A stretch of DNA of 64,000 nucleotides from JAKFWF01 sp031374115 (GCA_031374115.1 JANMNO010000058.1:1-64000); one strand, 5' to 3'. Shown: positions 29,654 through 40,073, numbered from the stretch's first letter. Notes: generated from the letters alone by a model not told the origin. Numbers and translations: made by a program.

Positions 29654-30004
29654 TGGCGATATCTCTCGGCTTCAAGCATGCGTCGCTGCATCACGCACAA
29701 ACGAACTCCGCCGGCGCGGGGCTTCGGCTGCGACCGTGCGGCGGACCTGAAATTGCTGTTCGTGATACTAGCAACCTGGTGCGAGAAGGGCAAACCGCGT
29801 GTCTCGATGCAGGCGAATTGTCCCCAAAATCGTCGATGCAAGCCCAGTAATTGACGAGAGTTGCATCAGCTATTCGTCGGCATGCCCTGATAATGACTTG
29901 AAGGCGGCGCGTATGGCGATTACCTGCTGAATGGGACGTGCGTGCTCAACCACCCCGTCCGCGGCCACTGGCGAAAATTTCCACAAACACCTTCGAGGCA
30001 GACT
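29654..30004. other. 351-bp gap between divergent gyrA and a PRC-barrel gene
   Basis: No credible gene on either strand; the short frames are out-of-frame continuations of gyrA. It should contain the two divergent promoters. I see no strong palindrome, riboswitch or terminator. Confidence 0.5.
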
Positions 30005-30580
30005 ATGAACAAGATGATCCTAAGCGTTGCGGCCGTCATTGCTATGACCGCGAGCGTCACCGCGTTTGCGCAGCAGAAGGCACCTGACGCTCCAGCAGCG
30101 CCAAATCCCGCCGTCAAATCCGTGACCATCCCCAGCGGCGTCTTCTACAAGGGCCAGCAGGTCGACCAATACAGCGCCAAGGAGCGCTTGATCGGCGCCA
30201 AAGTCGTCAATAAGGCCGGCGAAGTTATCGGCGACATCGAAGACCTGATCATGGCCTCCGGCGCCCACAAAATCGATACCGTGATCATCGGTGTCGGCGG
30301 CATGCTGGGTGTAGGTGAAAAGAAGATCGGAGTTGCTCACAAAGCCCTTACCTTCGGCATGAAGGACGGCAAGCGCACGGTAACACTGGATACGACGAAG
30401 GAAATCTTGGCTGCGGTCCAGCCATTCAAGTACGCCGAACCGCCCAAGACCATGTTCGAAAAGGCCTCTGAGGCGACCAAGGCCGCCGCAAAGAAGGCAT
30501 CGGATGCCACCAAGGCTGGCGTCGAGAAGGCCAAGGAAGCAGTCAAGGGCAAGACAGAAGACAAGAAGCCGGCTCAATAG
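30005..30580 (+). CDS. exported PRC-barrel domain protein with Ala/Lys-rich tail
   Basis: A 191-residue protein. A signal peptide (MNKMILSVAAVIAMTASVTA, cleavage near residue 22) is followed by a PRC-barrel beta domain at about 50-125 (GAKVVNKAGEVIGDIEDLIM, then IIGVGGMLGVGEKKIGV). The last 45 residues are Lys/Ala-rich heptad-like repeats (KASEATKAAAKKASDATKAG). Such tails may bind nucleic acid or anionic polymers, or form coiled coils. Periplasmic location is expected. A terminator follows, so it is monocistronic. Function unknown. Confidence 0.85.
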   Translation: MNKMILSVAAVIAMTASVTAFAQQKAPDAPAAPNPAVKSVTIPSGVFYKGQQVDQYSAKERLIGAKVVNKAGEVIGDIEDLIMASGAHKIDTVIIGVGGMLGVGEKKIGVAHKALTFGMKDGKRTVTLDTTKEILAAVQPFKYAEPPKTMFEKASEATKAAAKKASDATKAGVEKAKEAVKGKTEDKKPAQ

Positions 30581-30608
30581 TGTGACGCAAAAGTATTGCG
30601 GCCACGCG

Positions 30609-30639
30609 CCCTCTGTCATCGCTTGGCAGAGGGTTTTTT
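30609..30639 (+). terminator. Rho-independent terminator of the PRC-barrel gene
   Basis: Ten-base-pair stem CCCTCTGTCA / TGGCAGAGGG (one G-U pair) with a TCGCT loop and a run of six T. It lies 28 bp after the stop codon. Confidence 0.88.
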
Positions 30640-30791
30640 GCGCCGATTTTCGGAAACGGCTCGGCCCCCGATCATTGATCGCCAGATCCTTAAACAACAA
30701 CTTCGATTGTTGTTCTATTCGCCATTTTTCCGGAAAGCTCGATTGAACCCTATTACCAAGCAGATCGCAGCGATTAACCAGTTGGAATGAT

Positions 30792-30830
30792 CAGCCGGCG
30801 CACAGTTCGCTTGGGGATCGGCTGTTTTTT
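30792..30830 (+). terminator. terminator-like hairpin ahead of the histidine kinase
   Basis: CAGCCG (30792-30797) and CGGCTG (30819-30824) followed directly by six T. The loop of 21 nt is long, so the structure is less certain. It ends 29 bp before the kinase start, so it could attenuate transcripts entering that gene or simply isolate it. Confidence 0.4.
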
Positions 30831-30859
30831 CGACCAAGGGCCGCCCCAGCGGGGAAGTC

Positions 30860-31978
30860 ATGGTCACTATTCGTCACGCGTCGTTTATCATCTGCCTACC
30901 GGTTGTCGCGGGACCACTCATTCTGTTTTGGGCGGTTCCGCAATCGCGCGTTTCGGAACACATGTATTTAGTCATTTCAATCGGCTTGCTGCTCGCCGCG
31001 TTGGCGGCGATCCGGATCGGACTGATCATCACCACACAGCTGGATCGTCTTGGCGAAACCGCGAGATTGATGGCGCAGGGCAACTTCGATGTCCGCGTGG
31101 CGCGCGCCAGCCGATGGAGCCCGGCCGAGGTCGTCTCGCTCAGCGATACCTTCAACGACATGGCAGCCAAACTGGCCGAATTGAGGAGCCACGGCGTAGC
31201 GCTCCGTAAGCAGACCGAAAAGGCGAGCGCGTCCAAGACCGCCTTTGTCAACACCGTGACCCACGAGCTCCGCACGCCCGTCAACGCCATCGTTGGTTTT
31301 GCCGACCTTCTGACGAGCCGCGCCGGGGAAAACCTCAGTCCACAGATCCGCGACGGCTATCTGCGCGACATCAGCGCAGGCGGGCGACACTTGCTCGCTC
31401 TCGTTAACGACCTGCTTGACCTTTCTCGGGCAGAAAGCGGCCAATACCAGCTGATCGAAGATATCTTTTGGCTAGACGAGATAACGCATCGCGCCATTCG
31501 CTACGTCGAAACCGAGGCTCGCGAGCGTCAGGTGACGGTCGAAGTGCGCTTTCACGGCGAGCCACCCTCCGTTCGTGGTGACGAACGCGCGCTCTTCCAA
31601 GCGCTACTGAACCTCGTCAACAACGCCGTGCGTTACGGGCACCGGGGAGGTGTCGTGACGATCGACGTCGCAAAACCGACATGGCAGGGCATCGTTATCG
31701 TAGTCAGCGACGATGGACCAGGCATTGCGCCCGCCGACGTTGCCCGCGTCATGCTTCCTTTCGAGCGGGCGCATCGCGCGAGCGCGGAGCCGACCCGGGG
31801 CTCAGGCCTTGGATTGCCGATCGTGCGCCAGCTCATCGAGCTTCACGGCGGTACGTTCGAGCTGACGAGCGTCTTCGGCGAGGGCACACGCGCGTCCATT
31901 ACGCTGCCGGCCGCGCGCGTCGGATTGGACGATGAGCGAGTGGCTGCGCTTGAAACCGTCGTCGCGACGGCAGCTTGA
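30860..31978 (+). CDS. orphan sensor histidine kinase with HAMP domain
   Basis: A 372-residue membrane kinase. Transmembrane helices lie at about 7-26 and 36-57 with a periplasmic loop of only about ten residues, so it has no extracellular sensor domain. HAMP linker about 58-110. The phospho-acceptor His135 is in VTHELRTPVNAIVGF. The ATP-binding domain shows N-box LNLVNNAVRYG, G1 DDGPGIAP, F-box PFERAH and G2 GSGLGLPIV. GGGGA precedes the ATG. No functional response regulator follows; the next gene encodes a receiver-like protein without the acceptor Asp. Confidence 0.92.
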   Translation: MVTIRHASFIICLPVVAGPLILFWAVPQSRVSEHMYLVISIGLLLAALAAIRIGLIITTQLDRLGETARLMAQGNFDVRVARASRWSPAEVVSLSDTFNDMAAKLAELRSHGVALRKQTEKASASKTAFVNTVTHELRTPVNAIVGFADLLTSRAGENLSPQIRDGYLRDISAGGRHLLALVNDLLDLSRAESGQYQLIEDIFWLDEITHRAIRYVETEARERQVTVEVRFHGEPPSVRGDERALFQALLNLVNNAVRYGHRGGVVTIDVAKPTWQGIVIVVSDDGPGIAPADVARVMLPFERAHRASAEPTRGSGLGLPIVRQLIELHGGTFELTSVFGEGTRASITLPAARVGLDDERVAALETVVATAA

Positions 31979-32030
31979 GGCGCGCAGGCGCCGGCCATTG
32001 CAATTTTGGCTTATTTGCTGCAAGGTCCAC

Positions 32031-32127
32031 CCGTTCCGAGGGGGGTCGGCAGTAGCCGGCTGAGATGGGGCTGTACTCTGCCCTGCCACCCTTAGGACCT
32101 GATCCGGGTCATGCCGGCGAAGGGACG
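32031..32127 (+). promoter_or_regulatory. TPP riboswitch (THI element)
   Basis: Binds thiamine pyrophosphate and represses downstream thiamine genes. Conserved pieces are present in order: P1 arms CCGTTCC (32031-32037) and GGGACGG (32121-32127), the GGCTGAGA core (32058-32065), ACCCTT, then CCTGATCCGGGTCATGCCGGCG. The P1 3' arm contains GAAGGGA, the probable ribosome-binding site of a gene whose ATG is at 32131. Ligand binding would therefore hide that site, a translational type of control. thiC is the second gene downstream, not the first. Confidence 0.95.
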
Positions 32128-32130
32128 GAC

Positions 32131-32676
32131 ATGGGTCTATCGAGCGACATGCAAACAGCAAGCGCGGATCAACTCCGCGAGGTGTTGGTGTCAGCCAACA
32201 TCCTATTGGTGGACCACGAGTCGGGCATCGGCGATGTCGTATCCAACGTACTGAAGCGTTATGGCGCGAGCGCTATTGAACGAGCGGTCTCCGCTGACGA
32301 AGCGCTCGACATGTTGGGCTATACCACGCGGCGCTACGATCTCGTGATGTTGCGAGCTGGTCTGCCCAATCGGGAAGCTTTGCAGGTTTTGCGGGTGCTG
32401 AGCCGCCAGCACGCCAAAATCCGTGTGAGCCTGCATGGCGGCTCCGATCTCGCAAATCTTGCCGAACCGCATCATTACGGTGGTGTTGCGCGTTGCATCG
32501 AGATATCCGGCCTGCCTGGTATCGTCCGCGGCGTCGCGATCGTACTCGCATCGAACGCCACCCTTGCTCAAATCCTGACGACGAGCCTCGTGCCCGAAAC
32601 GATTTCGGCCGACTGGGCACAGGCCATTTACGGCGCTTTGCCTGGCAGGCCGACCAAACGCCCTATTAACCGGTAG
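32131..32676 (+). CDS. receiver-like protein lacking the phospho-acceptor Asp, downstream of the TPP riboswitch
   Basis: A 181-residue protein starting 3 bp after the riboswitch P1 stem. Residues about 22-110 follow the CheY pattern: ANILLVDHESGIGDVVSNVL (one acidic-pocket Asp kept), then YDLVMLRAGLPNREALQVLRVL. In that strand-3 motif the acceptor Asp is replaced by Arg, checked in the DNA as CGA. The conserved Lys and Thr/Ser switch residues are not obvious. The C-terminal 70 residues show no known output domain. It is probably a phosphorylation-independent pseudo-receiver. A kinase gene lies just upstream and thiC 55 bp downstream. The family call is tentative, but the frame is certain. Confidence 0.72.
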   Translation: MGLSSDMQTASADQLREVLVSANILLVDHESGIGDVVSNVLKRYGASAIERAVSADEALDMLGYTTRRYDLVMLRAGLPNREALQVLRVLSRQHAKIRVSLHGGSDLANLAEPHHYGGVARCIEISGLPGIVRGVAIVLASNATLAQILTTSLVPETISADWAQAIYGALPGRPTKRPINR

Positions 32677-32731
32677 TCGTCGCGCGCATCACGCCGCTGG
32701 CTAGCGCCCACAGTTTCACAGGAGACCTCGA

Positions 32732-34654
<1,923 letters not shown>

Positions 34655-34666
34655 ATTCAATATACT

Positions 34667-35188
34667 ATGCAGGAGCTGATCATCATTGCCGGACCGAACG
34701 GCGCCGGCAAAACCAGCTTTGCTAATGCCTACATGCCTGCTGCTGCCGAGCGTCTCGTATTTGTAAATGCGGATGAGATTGCGCGTGAACTATCGGGAAC
34801 TGGTTCGCCAAGCCCCGAACGCGATTTCCGTGCTGGTCGGTTGATGCTCAAGCGACTGGATGCGCTAACCTCCGCGAGGACTGAACTATTATTCGAGACC
34901 ACATTAGCGTCGTTGGCGTACGCCCAGCGGATTCCAAAATGGCAGGCGTTAGGCTATACGGTCATCTTGATTTATTTACGACTACCTGACGCCAATGCTT
35001 CAATCAGCAGGGTCAGGCGGCGAGTAGAACTTGGCGGCCACGACATTCCTGATCACGTGATAAGAAGGCGCTTCAACAAGAGTCTCGAGTACCTCGAAAA
35101 GCGTTACAAGTCGATCGTTGACGAATGGTACTTATTTGAGAGCATCGAAGGAAGTTTCCAACCAGTTGCAGCCTGGGACGAAAAATGA
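34667..35188 (+). CDS. zeta-toxin-like P-loop kinase
   Basis: A 173-residue P-loop protein of the zeta toxin / AAA_33 type. The Walker A GPNGAGKT is at 9-16, VNADEIARE with the likely base Asp36 follows, and LLFETTLAS near 75 matches the family's substrate strand. Classical zeta kinases phosphorylate UDP-N-acetylglucosamine. It is shorter than epsilon-zeta zeta (about 280). A 58-codon gene overlaps its stop by 4 bp, suggesting a toxin-antitoxin pair with the reverse of the usual order. It begins 12 bp after the broken thiC. Confidence 0.82.
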   Translation: MQELIIIAGPNGAGKTSFANAYMPAAAERLVFVNADEIARELSGTGSPSPERDFRAGRLMLKRLDALTSARTELLFETTLASLAYAQRIPKWQALGYTVILIYLRLPDANASISRVRRRVELGGHDIPDHVIRRRFNKSLEYLEKRYKSIVDEWYLFESIEGSFQPVAAWDEK

Positions 35189-35361
35189 AACGAAAGCTTG
35201 ATCTCGATAAGGTCGAGGCCGCCTTAAGGAAGGCAGGCCGTGACGCTCTGACGGGACCAAAAGACGTCCGTTCAGGCAAGTTCGTTGGCCGCGACGCGAC
35301 GTCGGGCAAGTTCGTCGAAAAGGTGGAACCACGTACGGACAAGCTCAGCAAAAAATCCTGA
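35185..35361 (+). CDS. small basic partner protein of the zeta-like kinase
   Basis: A 58-residue frame starting MKRKLDLDKVEAALRKAG, overlapping the kinase stop (ATGA). It contains the imperfect internal repeat SGKFVGRDATSGKFVEKV and is rich in Lys and Arg. The tight translational coupling suggests an antitoxin or accessory of the kinase. I do not recognise the family from sequence alone. Confidence 0.6.
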   Translation: MKRKLDLDKVEAALRKAGRDALTGPKDVRSGKFVGRDATSGKFVEKVEPRTDKLSKKS

Positions 35362-35494
35362 ACTCGCAGAAGCCGACCCAAGGCGCTGCGAGAGGACGAG
35401 GACATAAAAGCGGCGCTCGACTGCTCAGTCATTTTGGCCAAACAGCCAAATGCGAGTATAATGGCGATAGACGAGCAGAATTTGGACTGCAACG

Positions 35495-35695
35495 ATGACC
35501 AAACTTGAAGAAATCGAGAGCGCCATTACCCGGCTACCGGCGGACGAACTCGCAAAGCTGCGAGACTGGTTCGAGCAATTCGCCAGTCAGCAATGGGACG
35601 CACAAATCGAGCGCGACGCCAAGGCTGGGAAGCTCGATCGCTTGGCTGAAAAGGCACGCGAGGACCACAAGGCTGGCCGGTCCAGACCGCTGTGA
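35495..35695 (+). CDS. antitoxin of a RelE-like toxin pair
   Basis: A 66-residue protein: TKLEEIESAITRLPADELAK, then RDWFEQFASQQWDAQIERDA and a tail AREDHKAGRSRPL. This pattern is typical of a widespread small antitoxin that precedes a RelE/ParE-like toxin. The next frame overlaps its stop by 4 bp and encodes such a toxin, but a broken one. The antitoxin itself looks intact. Confidence 0.8.
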   Translation: MTKLEEIESAITRLPADELAKLRDWFEQFASQQWDAQIERDAKAGKLDRLAEKAREDHKAGRSRPL

Positions 35696-35946
35696 AGCAT
35701 TTCGCGAACCAGGACTTTTGGCAGGCTTACGAGGCCTTGCCGGCAGCCGTGCGTTCACTCGCTGACAAGAACTACGAGTTGTTGAAAGCCGACCCGACCC
35801 ATCCCTCTTTGCAATTCAAGAAGGTTGGCAATTACTGGTCGGTGCGCGTTGGCCGCCGCTAGCGAGCGCTAGCAGTCGAAGTGGATGACGGCCTGCTGTG
35901 GTTCTGGATCGGAAGTCACGCGGACTACGACAAGCTGGTCGTGTAA
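35692..35946 (+). pseudogene. RelE-like toxin broken by an in-frame amber codon
   Basis: Starting from the GTG at 35692, the frame reads VKHFANQDFWQAYEALP and continues through FKKVGNYWSVRVGRR to codon 56, then TAG at 35860-35862. It continues in the same frame as RALAVEVDDGLLWFWIGSHADYDKLV to a TAA at 35944. Intact relatives read GRRYRALAVE at this point, so a Tyr codon has become amber. The lost C-terminal third includes the catalytic strand region of the RelE fold. Loss of the toxin with a retained antitoxin is a common decay route. Confidence 0.82.
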
Positions 35947-36021
35947 CTGCGGTCACCCAAACCTCGCTCGCGAACGCTCCTTAGTGGACCAGGCTCCAGC
36001 GGTTTAAGAGTTCAACACGCC

Positions 36022-36336
36022 TCAACGCCCTGCTACCGCTCGCATGATCCGGCGCGGCGCGCGGTGCTCGACGACGATCGGCGCGCGCGGTTGGCCGTGC
36101 GGCTGGGTCGCCTGCACGATGGTGGCTGTCAGGCGTCGGCGGCTGCGGCTTTTGAAGATCGCCTCGGCGTCGGCCTGTACGTCTGCCAAGGGCAGCTGCA
36201 TCAATTCGGCCGCGAGCTGGATCTGCTGATTTTGATCAGGCGACAGGTCGGCCGCTGCTTCCAGCGCCTCCGCAAGCGTCGGTGGCTCATAGCGGACGCG
36301 ACGCGGTCCCCACTTCGTCATCCAAGAATTGCCCAT
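36022..36336 (-). CDS. small hypothetical protein
   Basis: A 104-residue protein I do not recognise. A strong AGGAGG site precedes the ATG at 36336. The N-terminus (TKWGPRRVRYE) is basic, the middle (about 22-64) is a predicted helical region rich in Ala, Gln and Leu, and the tail is Arg/Pro-rich with repeated R-A-P pieces. No signal peptide or membrane segment. It may share a terminator region with the flavoprotein gene next to it on the same strand. Confidence 0.6.
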   Translation of the reverse strand: MGNSWMTKWGPRRVRYEPPTLAEALEAAADLSPDQNQQIQLAAELMQLPLADVQADAEAIFKSRSRRRLTATIVQATQPHGQPRAPIVVEHRAPRRIMRAVAGR

Positions 36337-36422
36337 ACCCGCCTCCTGTGCGTTGCGCTGAGTGTAGCTGATTTGGTGCGATGCACCAATTTATGTGATG
36401 CGTCGCAACATCGCACATATGA

Positions 36423-38942
36423 CTAGCCCCGCAGCCTCTCGTTGCCCGGATCGAACGGGCTTTCGCGAACGACAACTGCGCTGTGCGATTTGCCAAGAAT
36501 CGTAAGGTCGAGTTCCTGGCCAACTTCGCCGAGGTCGGGCCGCACCATGCCAAGCGCCAGAGATTTGCCTACCCGCCAGCCGTATCCGCCATTGGTCGCG
36601 CGGCCGATCATCGTACCCTTGTGCAAGATCGGCTCGGAACCACGAACGTCGGATCCATCGGCTTCTACCCCGTGTACTTCCAGCGTGACGAAGCGATTGG
36701 CAAAGCCTTGTCCCTGCCATGCGACGAGCGCGTCGCGGCCGACGAACTGTCCCTTATCGAGATTGATGAAGCGGTCGAGACCAGACTCTAGCGCTGAATA
36801 CTCGATCGAGAGTTCGCGGCCGATCAGCCGGTAGGACTTCTCGATCGACATCGCGATCATCGCCTTGATGCCGTAGGGCTTGATGCCGAACTCGCGGCCC
36901 GCTTCCATCAGCTTGTCGAAGATGTAGTTCTGCATCTCGATCGGGTGATGCAGCTCCCAACCCAGTTCGCCGACATAGTTCACGCGCAGCGCTCTGGCCG
37001 TTGCAGCACCGACCGAGATGTGCTGACCGGACAACCAAGGGAAGGCCTTCGTCGAGAGGTCGGTGTCGGTCAGTTTCTGCAACACATCGCGCGAACGGGG
37101 ACCGGCGAGAACGAGCACACCCCATTGCGAGGTGATCTTTTGTAGGTCGACCGAGCCATCGCGCGGCCGTGCCTTCTGCAGATAGTCCCAATCGTGGCGT
37201 TCGAGCGCGCCGGGACCAACGAGGTAGAACTGCTCGGGGCCTTCGCGGAAGACCGTGAACTCGGCGCGTACGCCGCCATTCTTCGAGAGCATGTGGACCA
37301 AGCCGACGCGGCCGATTTTGCCGGGTAGCTTGTTGGCGACGAGCCCATCCAGCCAAACTTCAGCGCCTGGTCCGGTCACCTCATACTTGGCGAACGGCGT
37401 CATGTCCTGCAGGCCGACGTGCTCGGACACATGCCGGCATTCGTCGCCGACGAACTGGAAATAATTGGAGCGGCGAAAGCTCCATTTCTCGCGCGCTGGC
37501 TTGCCATCGGCTGGAACGGACGGGTGATTGTGGTTGAGCAGGACATCCGGATACGCCTTATCGGCATCGCTCAACTGATAACCTGCGGGTGCGAACCAAC
37601 CGGGCCGTTCCCAGCCGTAAACAGAGCCGAAGACCGCTCCCAGTGCGGCCATCCGGTCGTAGCAGGGTGCTTGCTTTAGTGGCCGCGCCGCTACGCGCTC
37701 CTCGTCCGGGTAGTGCATCGTGAAGACGTTGGCATATGCTTCCTCGTTCTTTTGACGGAGATAACCATGCCCTGCATAGGGGCCGTAGCGGCGCGGATCG
37801 ACGCCCAGCATATCGATCGTGCTTTCGCCATCGACAATCCATTCCGCGAGCTGCCAGCCGGCGCCACCTGCGGCCGTAATGCCGAACGAGTGTCCCTCGT
37901 TCAGCCAGACATTCGGCAAGTCCCAAGCGGGGCCGATGATCGGCGAGCCGTCGGGCGTGTAGCAGATCGCACCGTTATAGACTTTCTTGATACCGACTTC
38001 CCCGAACGCGGGCACGCGCACGATGGCGGATTCGATGTGCGGCGCGATCCGCTCCAGGTCTTCCTGAAACAACTCGAATTCGCTCTGCACGCTCGGTCCG
38101 TCGACATAGCAGCAGGGCGCGCCGGGCTCGTAAGGCCCAAGGATGAGGCCGCCGTTTTCTTCCCGCATGTACCAGGAACTATCGCTCTCGCGCAGCACAC
38201 CCATTTCGGGCAGGCCCTGGCGCTGGCGCTCGACGATCGCTGGATGCGGCTCGGTGACAAGGTATTGGTGCTCCACCGGCATCACCGGTATGTCGAGACC
38301 CAGCATCCGGCCGGTTTGCCGGGCGAAGTTTCCGGTCGCCGAGACAACATGCTCGCAAGTGATCGCGCCCTTGTCGGTATCAATCTGCCATTCGCCCGAG
38401 CGGGTTCGTGCGATGCCGGTCACCGTCGTATTGCGCTCGATCTCCGCACCTCTCGTGCGCGCGCCCTTGGCGAGGGCCTGGGTCAAGTCAGCGGGTTGTA
38501 TGTAGCCGTCATCGGGATGCTGGATCGCACCGAGAATGCCGTCCATGTTGGCGAGCGGCCAGATCTCCTTCACCTGTGCCGGGATGAGAACATTGACCTT
38601 CACGCCGATCGTCTCGGCGATACCCTGGTAGTAGAGGAACTCGTCCATACGATCTTTTGTGCGGGCGAGCCGGATGTTTGAGACCTGCTTCAAGCCGACA
38701 GGTTGTCCGGTTTCCGCTTCCAGGGATTTGTACAGAGCGACCGAGTACTTGTGAATTTGGCCGACCGAGTAGGAGAGGTTGAACAGCGGCAGGAGGCCTG
38801 CTGCATGCCAGGTCGAACCTGAGGTCAGCTCCCGGCGTTCAATCAGAACGCAATCGCTCCAGCCTTTCTTGGCCAGGTGAAAGAGCGTCGAGACGCCGAC
38901 GACGCCTCCTCCGATGACGACGACACGCGCGTGGCTCTTCAT
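36423..38942 (-). CDS. FAD-dependent dimethylglycine/sarcosine dehydrogenase-like oxidase with GcvT domain
   Basis: A two-part enzyme of 839 residues. The N-terminal DAO-type FAD domain begins VVVIGGGVVGVSTLFHLA and contains TWHAAGLLP, whose His is the covalent FAD site in relatives. The C-terminal half (about 440-839) is a GcvT-like folate domain with an FAO_M linker (YGWERPGWFAP) and KAMIAMSIEKSYRLIGREL. The family N-demethylates dimethylglycine, sarcosine or related methylamines, passing one-carbon units to tetrahydrofolate and electrons to ETF. An ETF-quinone oxidoreductase is encoded at 59-60.7 kb. The exact substrate is not determined. Confidence 0.9.
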   Translation of the reverse strand: MKSHARVVVIGGGVVGVSTLFHLAKKGWSDCVLIERRELTSGSTWHAAGLLPLFNLSYSVGQIHKYSVALYKSLEAETGQPVGLKQVSNIRLARTKDRMDEFLYYQGIAETIGVKVNVLIPAQVKEIWPLANMDGILGAIQHPDDGYIQPADLTQALAKGARTRGAEIERNTTVTGIARTRSGEWQIDTDKGAITCEHVVSATGNFARQTGRMLGLDIPVMPVEHQYLVTEPHPAIVERQRQGLPEMGVLRESDSSWYMREENGGLILGPYEPGAPCCYVDGPSVQSEFELFQEDLERIAPHIESAIVRVPAFGEVGIKKVYNGAICYTPDGSPIIGPAWDLPNVWLNEGHSFGITAAGGAGWQLAEWIVDGESTIDMLGVDPRRYGPYAGHGYLRQKNEEAYANVFTMHYPDEERVAARPLKQAPCYDRMAALGAVFGSVYGWERPGWFAPAGYQLSDADKAYPDVLLNHNHPSVPADGKPAREKWSFRRSNYFQFVGDECRHVSEHVGLQDMTPFAKYEVTGPGAEVWLDGLVANKLPGKIGRVGLVHMLSKNGGVRAEFTVFREGPEQFYLVGPGALERHDWDYLQKARPRDGSVDLQKITSQWGVLVLAGPRSRDVLQKLTDTDLSTKAFPWLSGQHISVGAATARALRVNYVGELGWELHHPIEMQNYIFDKLMEAGREFGIKPYGIKAMIAMSIEKSYRLIGRELSIEYSALESGLDRFINLDKGQFVGRDALVAWQGQGFANRFVTLEVHGVEADGSDVRGSEPILHKGTMIGRATNGGYGWRVGKSLALGMVRPDLGEVGQELDLTILGKSHSAVVVRESPFDPGNERLRG

Positions 38943-39191
38943 GGTTGATTAACCCTCAATAAATGCCTGACGGACGATCGCGGCGCTTCATGCCGATGTC
39001 TAGCGAACAGGCGACGGCTGCTGATACGCCGCCGACCAGTGGTTATTCGCGCACGCGAAAAGGCCACCGGGCTGGTTACAATTGCGCAGTCGCAAACAAT
39101 TTAATCGCTCAATTTAAATCAATCGAAAGCCAACGCCGATTTAATCCAACGACGGACCGCTGGTGATTGATGGGTTGTTTTTGCGAGTGCC

Positions 39192-40073
39192 ATGTCTAGC
39201 CTTCTAATATTCGACGACTTGGGTAACCTTTGGGATGGGGGCTCAAGCCATCTCCGCGCATCGTTCGGCGCCACTCAAACGCATGACGAGTTCTCAGCCT
39301 ATGTGGTAAAGAACATGGGTTTCATCGCCATCAATATCTACGGTCGATCTTGCGAGATCCGGCTGCGCCCAAGTCTTTTGAAACAGTCGGCGTTCTCGGC
39401 ATTGCGTACGTGGCTTTCCAAGCGCTCATATGACCGCATTGTCACGGTGCGCTTCGAGACCGATTGGGTTTACGGCCTATACGCCAACCGGCAGGTCGCG
39501 CTAGACCGGCTGGAACAGGCGCTGGCAAAGGCGCAAGCACCCCGTCCTGGCGATTATCTCATGCGGACCCTTGCGGTGCATGAACTGCCCAGAACGACAC
39601 CCCAGCATCTGGCGCTCCACTCGCTGATCGAGAATTGGCCGGCACTTTCGCAGTCGGTGCACCGCGATGGACTGTGGAACATCATCAAGCAATCGCTACA
39701 GGGGCGGTATCATATCATCGACGCCAAGGACGACCGCCAGGACATGACCTTCAGGGAGATCGGCACAGGCTTTGTCAGCTATTCGGCAGACTGGGTTGCG
39801 CGCGCAGTTGGCAATTCGATCTCGCAACAGGAAGATCAAAGTTATGGTCAATGGGTCGCCTCGACCTATCGAACGGCACTCAAGAACGGCCAGCCGCTTG
39901 TTTGCGATGTCGATACGATCATGAATACCCCGACGCTTGGTCGAGCGCGCTTGCGATACAAAAGGGTCCTCCTACCGGCGCGAAGCTCTGGCGGCGGTAT
40001 GTGGCTGCTCAACAGCTCGATCATTGATCCGTCGATCGATTTGCGGGCTGAGATCCTCGATAAAAGTGCGTAG
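39192..40073 (+). CDS. hypothetical protein, possibly PAS-like in its C-terminal half
   Basis: A 293-residue protein with no firm family. The N-terminal third is beta-rich (NIYGRSCEIRLRPSLL). The C-terminal part (about 180-285: FREIGTGFVSYSADWVAR and KRVLLPARSSGGGMWLLNSS) resembles small alphaproteobacterial PAS-like domains, in which a core is followed by a strand with LPL and a glycine turn. No helix-turn-helix or membrane part. The last 102 bp overlap, tail to tail, the next gene on the other strand. Confidence 0.65.
   Translation: MSSLLIFDDLGNLWDGGSSHLRASFGATQTHDEFSAYVVKNMGFIAINIYGRSCEIRLRPSLLKQSAFSALRTWLSKRSYDRIVTVRFETDWVYGLYANRQVALDRLEQALAKAQAPRPGDYLMRTLAVHELPRTTPQHLALHSLIENWPALSQSVHRDGLWNIIKQSLQGRYHIIDAKDDRQDMTFREIGTGFVSYSADWVARAVGNSISQQEDQSYGQWVASTYRTALKNGQPLVCDVDTIMNTPTLGRARLRYKRVLLPARSSGGGMWLLNSSIIDPSIDLRAEILDKSA

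Noticed and set aside
37713..38681. 322-codon plus-strand ORF opposite the dimethylglycine-type flavoprotein gene
   Set aside because: Same reason: shadow of a strongly conserved gene, with no ribosome-binding site or domain.
38963..39166. 67-codon ORF between the flavoprotein and the PAS-like gene
   Set aside because: No ribosome-binding site and atypical composition; likely untranslated.
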